Positions 6,506-12,551 of a stretch of 14,543 bases of DNA are shown here, one piece after another. The position numbers were made by a program, and so were the translations under genes. This DNA is from Aquificota bacterium (GTDB lineage Bacteria; Aquificota; Aquificia; Aquificales; Hydrogenothermaceae), in the NCBI GenBank assembly GCA_013153635.1, contig JAADDZ010000022.1, forward strand, positions 1-14,543, read 5' to 3'. Under the pieces are notes generated by a model that saw only the letters and a program-made list of their open reading frames with translations, made no database searches and was not told the DNA's origin. How positions within the stretch are numbered: position 1 is the first letter of the stretch; each line of letters starts with the position of its first letter.

Positions 6506-7090
6506 TTAACCTCCTATAACCTGAATTTCTTCTTGATTTTCCAAAGCCTCTAAATCTTCCAAAATCTGATAGTCTTCTGTAGCTTCCAAATCCTCCAAAG
6601 CTACACCTTCAAAACCTTCAAGCAGTTGTAAATCTTCCTCTGACAGCCCTTCAAATTCCTCAAGCCCATGAAGACCACCTTTTAGTAGCTTGTGTCCTGT
6701 AAGTCCATCTGCCAGATTAACCACTGTAAGACCTATCGCAGATGCCAAATGCCCAACGCCTATCTGCTTGACAGCCCCTTTTCCTTTTGCATACATCAGA
6801 TAGCCGATTAACGTTGATGCTACATTTCCCCCTGTAATTCCCATGAACAGGTCAAATCTTTTCATACTGTCTATCAGCTTTGAAGTCGCAAGTCCGCTAA
6901 AACCTCCAACCGTGTAAGCCAGCAGTGGGTTCATTCTTGTGGAAGGGTTCCTTCTTGTCCTCATCTTCCTTCTTCTAAGAGTTCTTCTACGTTTTTTCGC
7001 AGAAGTCCTTTTCTTTTTTGTCTTTGCCATCTTTACACCTCTCTTAGATTTTTTAGATTTCTTCTTAGGATTTATAAGTAAAACCTGCAT
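6506..7090 (-). CDS. Arg/Lys-rich membrane protein with acidic C-terminus
   Basis: 194 aa in three parts. Residues 9-55 are extremely basic (KKKRTSAKKRRRTLRRRKMR, then TRRNPSTRMNP). Residues 56-140 are Gly/Ala-rich and hydrophobic (LLAYTVGGFSGLATSKL, GITGGNVASTLIGYLM, VGHLASAIGLTVVNLA) and probably span a membrane two or three times. Residues 145-194 are strongly acidic and Leu-rich, with repeats like GLEEFEGLSEEDLQLLEGFEG. It may link viral DNA (basic part) to an internal virion membrane. Two starts are possible: ATG 7090 with AGGAGGAG, and an internal ATG 7030 (MAKTKKKR) with AGAGGTG. It lies immediately before the capsid candidate. Confidence 0.65.
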   Translation of the reverse strand: MQVLLINPKKKSKKSKRGVKMAKTKKKRTSAKKRRRTLRRRKMRTRRNPSTRMNPLLAYTVGGFSGLATSKLIDSMKRFDLFMGITGGNVASTLIGYLMYAKGKGAVKQIGVGHLASAIGLTVVNLADGLTGHKLLKGGLHGLEEFEGLSEEDLQLLEGFEGVALEDLEATEDYQILEDLEALENQEEIQVIGG

Positions 7091-7099
7091 TATCTCCTC

Positions 7100-7390
7100 C
7101 TAATTCTTGATTTTTTCTATGAAGTATCCTATACTTGCAATCAGTGAGGATACTCCAATGCCTATTTTTACAAAGCTGTTTCCAATAGCATCAAGCAAGG
7201 CTGGTATCAGCATATTTGTGCTGGTTTTTTCTTCTATAAAACCTTTTATTTCAAAACTGTTTACGTATTTTTTGTTTATTTTGCTCTCTGCCCTTTTCTT
7301 CTTGTTTTTAAAACCTTTGCTGTATTTCACCGCCCTTGTTGTATCCATTCTTTCTAAGATTGACAGGTCGTTTAGCTTTTCCTTTTCCAT
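7100..7390 (-). CDS. Small basic protein with C-terminal membrane span
   Basis: 96 aa from the ATG at 7390, preceded by GGAGGG; an in-frame TTG lies one codon earlier. Residues 15-46 are basic (RAVKYSKGFKNKKKRAESKI). The C-terminal part (about 58-92) is hydrophobic, with MLIPALLDAIGNSFVKIGIG then VSSLIASIGYFI. It fits the set of small membrane proteins of this operon. No family recognised. Confidence 0.55.
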   Translation of the reverse strand: MEKEKLNDLSILERMDTTRAVKYSKGFKNKKKRAESKINKKYVNSFEIKGFIEEKTSTNMLIPALLDAIGNSFVKIGIGVSSLIASIGYFIEKIKN

Positions 7391-7405
7391 CAAAATCCCT
7401 CCAGA

Positions 7406-7774
7406 CTAACCTTCTATCCCTCTATCTGTTATTTTTCCCTGAAAGTTAAATAACGCTAAAAGTTCTGGTTTTGTCGTTGGCGGCACTGCCAGAATAGGCA
7501 GTTCCTCTGTTATATTTACGTCCCTTTTAGCCTCCAGAATAATCTTGCCGTTTTCCTCTTTAATCTCAAAAGGCTCTCCTTTGCCAAACGAGTGAATATA
7601 TGGTCTGTAGGTTTTATCACGACCTTTTTTCGCCAGATACACAATAACCGGCACATGTCCAAGCACCACCCATTCTTTTGGAAAATCTACATTAAGCTCC
7701 AAGGCTTCCTTAGGTTCCCTTCCCCAGTGAAACCTTCTGTATAAGTCCTTAGCCGCTTTTAACTTTCTGCTCAT
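7406..7774 (-). CDS. Soluble protein of unknown function (122 aa), virion operon
   Basis: It has a basic N-terminal helix with KDLYRRFHWGREP (residues 9-21). A beta-rich middle follows (EWVVLGHVPVIVYLAKKG, PYIHSFGKGEPFEIKEENGK, IILEAKRDVNI), and the end is FNFQGKITDRGIEG. I have a loose memory of phage-like proteins combining a YRRF-type start with a short T-x-R-G-I end, but cannot name the family. It has no membrane span, which sets it apart from its neighbours. The ATG overlaps the stop of the 119-aa gene in an ATGA, implying coupled translation. A virion or assembly role is inferred from context. Confidence 0.55.
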   Translation of the reverse strand: MSRKLKAAKDLYRRFHWGREPKEALELNVDFPKEWVVLGHVPVIVYLAKKGRDKTYRPYIHSFGKGEPFEIKEENGKIILEAKRDVNITEELPILAVPPTTKPELLALFNFQGKITDRGIEG

Positions 7775-8130
7775 TTCTTCCTCATAACAAAGAATATTGC
7801 TAAACCTAAAGCACCTATAAGCAGATAGTTTGTAAGATTACTTTTTTGCATAGGCATAGGAACGTTTGCACTTGCCCTATAGCTAACCCCCTTAGTTGCC
7901 GTTTGTCGCTGTTCAGGATAAAGCTGATATTTAGGTAAAAAGCTATCTATAACATCTTTAAGCAAAGAAGTGTTTACTCCAGATTTATCTTTAGATAAGT
8001 AAGCAGAAGTTCCGACCAATCCTATTTTAAATAACGCATCGCCTACCTTTTTTGAACCTGTTGCCCTCTTTAAGAACTTTGAAAATTTTATTCCTTCCAG
8101 TCCTTCAGTTTCGCCTAATACCTGTATCAT
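7771..8130 (-). CDS. Small C-terminally anchored protein with KRATG motif
   Basis: 119 aa. The N-terminus reads ETEGLEGIKFSKFLKRATGS (8-27), which closely parallels a segment of the upstream transglutaminase-like protein (LEGLEELGWGFKIKF, then KKFVKRATG). A small hydrophobic stretch around 36-46 and a Pro/Gln-rich linker follow. The C-terminal span at about 97-116 (LTNYLLIGALGLAIFFVM) ends in RKK, the same tail design as the upstream protein. The ATG overlaps the upstream stop (ATGA). Probably a virion membrane protein working with the transglutaminase-like protein. Confidence 0.6.
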   Translation of the reverse strand: MIQVLGETEGLEGIKFSKFLKRATGSKKVGDALFKIGLVGTSAYLSKDKSGVNTSLLKDVIDSFLPKYQLYPEQRQTATKGVSYRASANVPMPMQKSNLTNYLLIGALGLAIFFVMRKK

Positions 8131-9266
8131 CTTCTTCCTCCAAACAGTAATCCTACTGCCAGTATCCCTGCCGCTATAACAAGCGGATTTTTCAGTAAAT
8201 CCTCTTTCCTGTTTGTTTCTGTTTTTTGTTTTTGTGCTGATACCGGCAGAATGTAGTAATTAACAGCTGTTTTATTCTTATCTACAGCCACTTGCCGAGC
8301 TGTATTCAGAAACATACCACCTGTTTTAGTCGCTACAGTTTTAAGAGCCGCTGTTTTCGGCACAGCCTTTGCCAGATAAGGAGCGGCACTTTTAACAGCA
8401 ACTACCGTTGCGGCAATTTTTGTTGCCGCTTCATCTATGCTTTTTGATGCTGTTGCCCTTTTCACCGCTTTTGCAGGTTTAAAGCCTTTCACAGGACTTA
8501 TCTTTTCAATTTTTTTGATTGGCTTAACAAGTGGAGAAAAAGCCCTTGTTTGTGCTTTCAGCGGTTTTGGAATAACCTGTCTAAACCTTTTATTCGCAAA
8601 TGCAAGCGGTTTTCTTTTTATCCTTTTGACCAGCTTTGAAGGTCTTCTTATACCGCCTGTTGCTCTTTTAACAAACTTCTTAGGCTTGAACTTTATCTTA
8701 AAGCCCCAGCCCAGTTCCTCCAGTCCTTCAAGGTCTTGTAGTATCTCCATCTCATACTCCTTATCTTTTTCTAAGGGATAGAAAAATTCTTCTTCTGTGG
8801 TATCCACCACCCATTTTTTGCCCTTTGGTGTGATGGCTATCACATAGATATGCTTGTATTTGCCGTCTTTTCCAACGATTTTAAAAGCCGTTTTTATCCC
8901 AATAGCATTTAAAAGTGTTGCCACCAGTATGGCGTGGTCGTCGCAGTCTCCACCGCTTATTGCCAACGTGTTTTCCGGTGTTTGCAGTGTTTCGTATCCT
9001 GTAATGTCTTTTATGTATTTGATGTTATCCCTTACCCATTTAGCTACAGCATAAACATAGCAATCATAGTTTTTGTGCTGGCAGGGAAAAGAGTTGATTA
9101 TCTGTGTTGCAAGCTGGCGGAAAAATGGATTTTTTTTCGCATCTGCCACGATATTTTTAAGCAGGTCTATTTCTTCCTGAATGTCGTTTACTTTGCCTTC
9201 CAACACTTCAGGAGAAATAGGATAAAAACCCATACCTAAAGCTGTATTCACTGTTTTATTTTCCAT
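8127..9266 (-). CDS. Transglutaminase-like cysteine protein with C-terminal membrane anchor
   Basis: 379 aa from ATG 9266. Residues about 65-160 form a transglutaminase-like (papain-fold) domain with the expected triad: Cys108 in ISGGDCDDHA, His139 in KYKHIYVIA and Asp155 in KKWVVDTT. Such domains act as peptidases, amidases or cross-linking enzymes. Next come an acidic LEGLEEL stretch, a long Lys/Arg/Ala-rich tail (190-330) with two KRAT motifs (200-203 and 269-272), and a C-terminal span 361-376 (PLVIAAGILAVGLLFGG) ending in RR. It is the first gene of the virion operon. Reading frame continues upstream to 9368, but that stretch overlaps promoter-like DNA. No Shine-Dalgarno precedes ATG 9266, so the message may be leaderless. 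Maturation protease or capsid cross-linker are both possible. Confidence 0.75.
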   Translation of the reverse strand: MENKTVNTALGMGFYPISPEVLEGKVNDIQEEIDLLKNIVADAKKNPFFRQLATQIINSFPCQHKNYDCYVYAVAKWVRDNIKYIKDITGYETLQTPENTLAISGGDCDDHAILVATLLNAIGIKTAFKIVGKDGKYKHIYVIAITPKGKKWVVDTTEEEFFYPLEKDKEYEMEILQDLEGLEELGWGFKIKFKPKKFVKRATGGIRRPSKLVKRIKRKPLAFANKRFRQVIPKPLKAQTRAFSPLVKPIKKIEKISPVKGFKPAKAVKRATASKSIDEAATKIAATVVAVKSAAPYLAKAVPKTAALKTVATKTGGMFLNTARQVAVDKNKTAVNYYILPVSAQKQKTETNRKEDLLKNPLVIAAGILAVGLLFGGRR

Positions 9267-9270
9267 AGTA

Positions 9271-9321
9271 GTATTAAAGACAAAAAAAAGCTGTAGTTTT
9301 AAGACTTGAACGGACTTGAAC
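9271..9321 (-). promoter_or_regulatory. Candidate activator-dependent late promoter with tandem direct repeats
   Basis: The plus strand carries GACTTGAAC twice (9303-9311 and 9313-9321), a 10-bp period. On the minus strand a TAATAC -10-like element lies at 9276-9271 with no -35 element. A start site about seven bases further would fall at the ATG (9266), giving a leaderless message, and the repeats would then lie at roughly -40 to -57, where an activator binds. This would control the virion operon. Placement is inferred. Confidence 0.35.
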
Positions 9322-9411
9322 AAACAATAGACGATAATGTAAGATTGTATTATATTTAAACTTGACAAATTTTATTTGCCATTAAAAAAATTTTTTGCAG
9401 ACTGGATAAAA

Positions 9412-9831
9412 ATGACAGGATTATTTAATTTACCTGTAGCATCTGAATATGAACAGACCAAAGATATACAAGAGCTTCTGGACAGTTATAGAAAGTTAAA
9501 CAGGTTTATCAACGATAACTGGAACTCTCTTCCAGAAGAGGAAAAGAGAGAACTTATCCATTTTTATTATAAGGTTGTAAATCAGGAGATTTCCTTTTTA
9601 GAAAAAGCCAGAACTGGTATTTCGGTATTATTCTTTATAGTTAAGTATGGTTTTCAGCCGTTTTTTGAATATGTAAGCATAATAAGGGATACACTGAATA
9701 CAATATCTGCAAAAATAGAGCAGGAAAATGAAAATTACCAGAAAGATTTACAAAAAAGCCTTTCTCAAGATTTTGAGGTAATAGGCAATATTGATGAATT
9801 CATCAGAAAACTGGACAGTTCTACAAAGTAA
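9412..9831 (+). CDS. Unknown protein, putative antitoxin of a toxin-antitoxin pair
   Basis: 139 aa from ATG 9412. An earlier in-frame TTG at 9376 is too close to a TTGACA (9362-9367) that may be its promoter. The protein is mostly helical and charged, with a hydrophobic stretch ISVLFFIVKYGFQPFFEYV in the middle and a helical Gln/Glu-rich C-terminal part (AKIEQENENYQKDLQKS). It overlaps the RelE-like toxin gene by about 38 bp, the usual toxin-antitoxin arrangement, but it resembles no antitoxin family that I recognise and has no visible DNA-binding motif. It is transcribed against the flanking leftward operons. Confidence 0.5.
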   Translation: MTGLFNLPVASEYEQTKDIQELLDSYRKLNRFINDNWNSLPEEEKRELIHFYYKVVNQEISFLEKARTGISVLFFIVKYGFQPFFEYVSIIRDTLNTISAKIEQENENYQKDLQKSLSQDFEVIGNIDEFIRKLDSSTK

Positions 9832-10186
9832 GTATTTTGAAAGAACTGTCGTAAACCTGATAAAAAACTCCTATAGAAAAAATCCTAAAGGGAAAAAGAA
9901 GTTTCTTGAACTTTTGAAAAGTATTCTTATGGAACTTACAAATAATCCATACTGTAAAAACTCCTATCCCGAGCCATCTCCAAAAAATATGCTTAAGGAA
10001 GATGAAGAATTAAGAAAGTATTATTTTTTACTTCCTGACCTTAAAGGTGCTGTTGCTCAAGGAAGAATAATTTACAAAATAAATAAAAAAGAAAAATCAG
10101 TTTATTTGTTGATGGCTTATACACATAAGCAGTATGAAAAAAGACCTCCAGACGATTTAATCAGGAAAGCTGATAATCAGTTTTAA
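9794..10186 (+). CDS. RelE/ParE-superfamily toxin
   Basis: 130 aa from ATG 9794. It begins with a helix typical of the fold (SKYFERTVVNLIKNSYRKNP). The C-terminal half carries the characteristic beta sheet: GAVAQGRIIYKINKKEKSVYL, then LLMAYTHKQYEKRPPDDLIRK. The THK-x-Y-x-KRPP ending is a recognisable feature of one RelE-like mRNA interferase group. It would cleave mRNA or inhibit growth when its antitoxin is lost. It overlaps its partner at the 5' end and, by 4 bp, the convergent integrase gene at the 3' end. The pair probably stabilises the element. Confidence 0.75.
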   Translation: MNSSENWTVLQSKYFERTVVNLIKNSYRKNPKGKKKFLELLKSILMELTNNPYCKNSYPEPSPKNMLKEDEELRKYYFLLPDLKGAVAQGRIIYKINKKEKSVYLLMAYTHKQYEKRPPDDLIRKADNQF

Positions 10187-11007
10187 ACCACTCTTATAGT
10201 CTTCAGCTTTGCCCTCAAATACTCTTCCCGAAAACGCAGGTATTTTTTTGTCGTAATAATCGTTGCGTGTCCAAGTATTTGCTGAACTTCGGATATATCA
10301 AACCCTTCCTTTATCAGGTATAGTGCAAAGGTATGCCGTATATCGTGAAATCTGATATTTTTTATTCCTGTTTTTTTCTTTAGCTTTTGAAATTTGTATG
10401 TGATTACATTTTCGTTTTTCAGAAAGTCAAATACCCTTTGATTTTTCCTTTTGCCTTCAGAATATTTTTTTAAAACTTCCAGTGCTGTATCCGGAACCGG
10501 TATTATTCTGACCCTTTTTACTTTAGTTTGCTGTGGCATAAGTGTTATCAGACCTTTTTCAAAATCTATATTTTCAACCCTTAATGAAAATATCTCTCCT
10601 CTCCTCATTCCTGTATTAAAGGCAACCACCAGCAGGTCCCTATATTTTTCATCTGCGGTATTCAGCAGTTTTGTTATCGTTGATTTTGGTATTTCCCTTA
10701 CAGGTCTTTCTATTTCCCTGAATTGTTTTATAATAAGCGGATTTTGTATTTCTCCGGTTGTTAAAGCATAGTTAAAAACAGCCTTTATATGCCTAAGCCA
10801 GATATTTATTGTTGCATTCTTAACCCCTTTTTCTTTTTCCATTAGCTTGAATTTTTCAACGTCTAAAAATGTGTAGTCCGACAGCTCTTTATCACCTACT
10901 ACAGATATAAACCTTTCTACTGCCTGCCGGTATTTTTCTACTGTTGCCGGAGATACTTCCTCCGCTTTTATCCTAATAAATGTTTTGAAAAATTCAGACA
11001 GCCTCAC
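10183..11007 (-). CDS. Tyrosine recombinase (phage integrase family)
   Basis: Site-specific recombinase, 274 aa from GTG 11007, where GTGA overlaps the previous stop; an in-frame TTG lies one codon earlier. Residues 1-95 form the SAM-like core-binding domain (SPATVEKYRQAVERFISVVG, TINIWLRHIKAVFNYA). The catalytic set is complete: Arg135 (TGMRRGEI), Lys162 (QTKVKR), His221 and Arg224 (RFHDIRH), His247 (ILGHAT) and the nucleophile Tyr256 (TKKYLRF). It lacks the long arm-binding N-terminal domain of lambda-type integrases and resembles compact XerC/D-like enzymes. It sits inside the right 42-bp repeat, its most likely target, and forms a two-gene operon with the ribbon-helix-helix protein. Confidence 0.93.
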   Translation of the reverse strand: MRLSEFFKTFIRIKAEEVSPATVEKYRQAVERFISVVGDKELSDYTFLDVEKFKLMEKEKGVKNATINIWLRHIKAVFNYALTTGEIQNPLIIKQFREIERPVREIPKSTITKLLNTADEKYRDLLVVAFNTGMRRGEIFSLRVENIDFEKGLITLMPQQTKVKRVRIIPVPDTALEVLKKYSEGKRKNQRVFDFLKNENVITYKFQKLKKKTGIKNIRFHDIRHTFALYLIKEGFDISEVQQILGHATIITTKKYLRFREEYLRAKLKTIRVV

Positions 11008-11378
11008 CAATCTCTCCCGTAGCTATATTTTTCTACAGTGCATATAAATGATTTCTTAATTTGACCTTTTAAACCCTCCAGCTCTTTTTTCAGTCTTTCA
11101 AGTTCCTCCAGCTGTGATAATGCCTCATTTATTTCCCATACAATATCCCTCATTTTTGAAACCACCTGATTTATCTCTTCAGAATTTACCCGAACCTGAA
11201 TATCTTCTATTTTCTTAACCGCCTTTTCTATATCCTGCTCCAGCTTTTTTCTAATTCCTTCCTGCTCCAGTATCCACAAATGGATACATTCCCTTATCCA
11301 ATCAGACATAGACAAATCAGCAGGCTTTTTTTCAAGGAACTCTTCTGGTATCCTGATACATATATTTTTCTTTGCCAT
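11004..11378 (-). CDS. Ribbon-helix-helix-like protein with long coiled coil
   Basis: 124 aa. Residues 1-36 look like a ribbon-helix-helix DNA-binding fold: strand KNICIRIPEEF, then MSDWIRECIHLWIL. Residues 38-108 are a continuous coiled coil rich in Glu, Lys and Leu, probably for oligomerisation. AGGAGG precedes the ATG, and the repeat copy at 11388 lies immediately upstream of that ribosome binding site. The protein could repress its own operon from that repeat or act as an accessory (directionality) factor for the recombinase, whose GTG start overlaps its stop. The DNA-binding part is moderately sure; the function is inferred. Confidence 0.6.
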   Translation of the reverse strand: MAKKNICIRIPEEFLEKKPADLSMSDWIRECIHLWILEQEGIRKKLEQDIEKAVKKIEDIQVRVNSEEINQVVSKMRDIVWEINEALSQLEELERLKKELEGLKGQIKKSFICTVEKYSYGRDW

Positions 11379-11387
11379 ACTTTCCTC

Positions 11388-11429
11388 CTGTAATACAGTT
11401 ATAGGACCTACAGCTGTAAAATGTATTAC
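11388..11429 (+). repeat. 42-bp direct repeat, right copy (candidate att/recombination site)
   Basis: CTGTAATACA, 12 bases, then ACAGCTGTAAAATGTATTAC. It is a directly oriented counterpart of 2441-2482. Here the outer inverted arms are a perfect TGTAATACA / TGTATTACA pair when the next base is included. The copy also contains CTGTAATACAG and TACAGCTGTA, which are self-complementary. It lies between the ribbon-helix-helix gene start and the stop codon of the next leftward gene, which falls inside the right arm. Confidence 0.65.
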
Positions 11430-11638
11430 ACATCTCTTCTTTTTACTTTTGGAACATACGCCTCTTTTACCCTGTATCTCATCTGGTCTTTAGAGAACCC
11501 ACAGCCGATAATACGGTATATCCATCTTTTACCCGTTGCCTTGCATATTACAGCCAGCCAATTACCGGAAACCTTACAATCGTAATGCTTTTCATTTAAA
11601 ACCGTAGTCCTATCCCCAAAATCTAAAACTATCTGCAT
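11426..11638 (-). CDS. Small protein of unknown function (70 aa)
   Basis: A compact strand-rich protein: MQIVLDFGDRTTVLN, HYDCKVSGNWLAVICKATGK, RWIYRIIGCGFSKDQM and a basic end VPKVKRRDV. Three Cys residues are spread along it, so it is not an obvious zinc finger. The ATG at 11638 has GGAGG at proper spacing; an in-frame TTG two codons upstream is less likely. It follows the DnaC-like gene, overlapping its end, and its stop lies within the right 42-bp repeat. As last gene of the early operon it may aid replication, but nothing specific is recognised. Confidence 0.55.
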   Translation of the reverse strand: MQIVLDFGDRTTVLNEKHYDCKVSGNWLAVICKATGKRWIYRIIGCGFSKDQMRYRVKEAYVPKVKRRDV

Positions 11639-11640
11639 AA

Positions 11641-12366
11641 TCAAATCCTCCTGTAATCCTCAAGATGATTAAAAGAAACAAACTCGCATATTTCGTAAAG
11701 TCTGCTAACGACAGCGTCATCTATCCCCTCTTCAAACTGTGAAGGAGATAGATTTGTCGTGATAATCAGGAACTTATCCTCGTTCATATAGGCGTTATTA
11801 ACGAACGTATAAAGTAAAGCATTCACATATGTGGTATTATTACCTTTCCCTACTTCATCAAGCAGTAAGACATCAGTCTCAAGTGCTTCATTTTCAATAT
11901 CAAAAGTAGCCGGTGGATTATACTGGTTATACAGACCGCTTTTAGCCAGATTAATTTCCCTAACCCTATCCAGAACAAAACTTGAAAAGTTCAAAGCATA
12001 AATACTTTTCTTTAGCTTTGCCTTAAAGATTTTCATCAGCTTAATAGCCAGATGTGTTTTACCGGTTCCCCGCTTGTCGTGGAATATCAGACCCCTTATT
12101 TTTCCACCTTTAGCATATTCCTTGATTGCGTTTAGGCTTGAATTGATAATATCTTCATTAAGTAATGTTTTCTGGTAAGGCTTGTTTAGATACTTCTTGA
12201 AATGCTCCAGCTCCGGAAATGAGATATTTTCCTTCTGTATTTTTTTGACAAAGCTGTATTTACACTTTTTACACATAAAGTTTTTGAATACCACGTTATC
12301 GCTTTCTATCTCGTGAACGGCAAAGTCGTGCTGGCATTTTCCGGTAAGTCTTTCTAAAACTTCCAT
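11641..12366 (-). CDS. DnaC/IstB-like AAA+ ATPase, putative helicase loader
   Basis: 241 aa from ATG 12366 with GGAGG upstream; TTG 12372 is too close to the ribosome binding site. A possible zinc site opens the protein (Cys11, His13, Cys32, Cys35). The AAA+ core follows: Walker A in HDKRGTGKT (96-104), Walker B VLLLDE (166-171), sensor 1 ITTN (202-205) and an arginine-finger candidate in VVSRL (219-223). DnaC-type proteins load the replicative helicase at an origin, here perhaps the iteron region. It lies in the leftward early operon under the 12923 promoter. IstB transposition helpers share the fold, but no transposase is next to it. It is not of the FtsK-HerA or terminase type. Confidence 0.85.
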   Translation of the reverse strand: MEVLERLTGKCQHDFAVHEIESDNVVFKNFMCKKCKYSFVKKIQKENISFPELEHFKKYLNKPYQKTLLNEDIINSSLNAIKEYAKGGKIRGLIFHDKRGTGKTHLAIKLMKIFKAKLKKSIYALNFSSFVLDRVREINLAKSGLYNQYNPPATFDIENEALETDVLLLDEVGKGNNTTYVNALLYTFVNNAYMNEDKFLIITTNLSPSQFEEGIDDAVVSRLYEICEFVSFNHLEDYRRI

Positions 12367-12368
12367 AA

Positions 12369-12545
12369 TCAAACCTCCACAATAGTTTTTTCTAACCAGT
12401 CAATCATTTCTTTTTTTAGTTTTTCCTGCTGTGCCTCCAGTATTTCTTTTTTCTTACGCTCCAGTTCCATACGCAGAACCCTACAGGCTGATTTGAAATC
12501 ATCGGTATGAACAAGTCCCATAGCTGTAGAAACTGTGTATTTCAC
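12369..12545 (-). CDS. Small charged helical protein (58 aa), GTG start
   Basis: A short gene lies between the 92-aa gene and the DnaC-like gene. GTG at 12545 is preceded by AGGGGGTGA at 7-bp spacing. The frame runs VKYTVSTAMGLVHTDDFKSA, then CRVLRMELERKKKEILEAQQ, then EKLKKEMIDWLEKTIVEV to TGA at 12369, two bases before the next ATG. The C-terminal half is a charged helix or coiled coil. Operon position and spacing on both sides argue that it is real. Function unknown. Confidence 0.65.
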   Translation of the reverse strand: MKYTVSTAMGLVHTDDFKSACRVLRMELERKKKEILEAQQEKLKKEMIDWLEKTIVEV

Positions 12546-12551
12546 GGCTTT

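Larger units (their letters stand above)
2441..11429. mobile_element. Candidate excisable cassette: virion genes, toxin-antitoxin pair and integrase between 42-bp direct repeats
   Basis: The direct repeats at 2441 and 11388 bound a segment of about 8.95 kb. It contains all the virion and lysis genes, a toxin-antitoxin-like pair, a complete tyrosine recombinase gene and a ribbon-helix-helix gene next to the right repeat. An integrase beside one boundary is the usual arrangement of an integrated element. Removing the segment would bring the 95-aa gene (ending 2431) and the leftward 70-aa gene (ending 11426) into a neat convergent arrangement with a single repeat between them. The boundaries are inferred from the repeats only. 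Confidence 0.45.

Noticed and set aside
8437-9239. Plus-strand open frames opposite the transglutaminase-like gene
   Set aside because: They are antisense to a well-supported gene, hydrophobic in a way expected of shadow frames, and lack ribosome binding sites.
9267-9368. N-terminal extension of the transglutaminase-like protein from TTG 9368
   Set aside because: The extra 34 residues are Ile/Phe/Tyr/Val-rich with no domain sense and overlap tandem repeats and promoter-like DNA. ATG 9266 is preferred.
11641-12366. The AAA+ protein as the missing packaging ATPase
   Set aside because: Its Walker A context, VLLLDE Walker B, ITTN sensor and zinc-like N-terminus fit DnaC/IstB loaders, and it lies in the early operon rather than with the virion genes.
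12518-12545. A third copy of the 42-bp repeat (TAGCTGTAGAA, then TGTGTATTTCACG)
   Set aside because: Only short scattered matches with a gap, and it lies inside the start of the 58-aa coding region.
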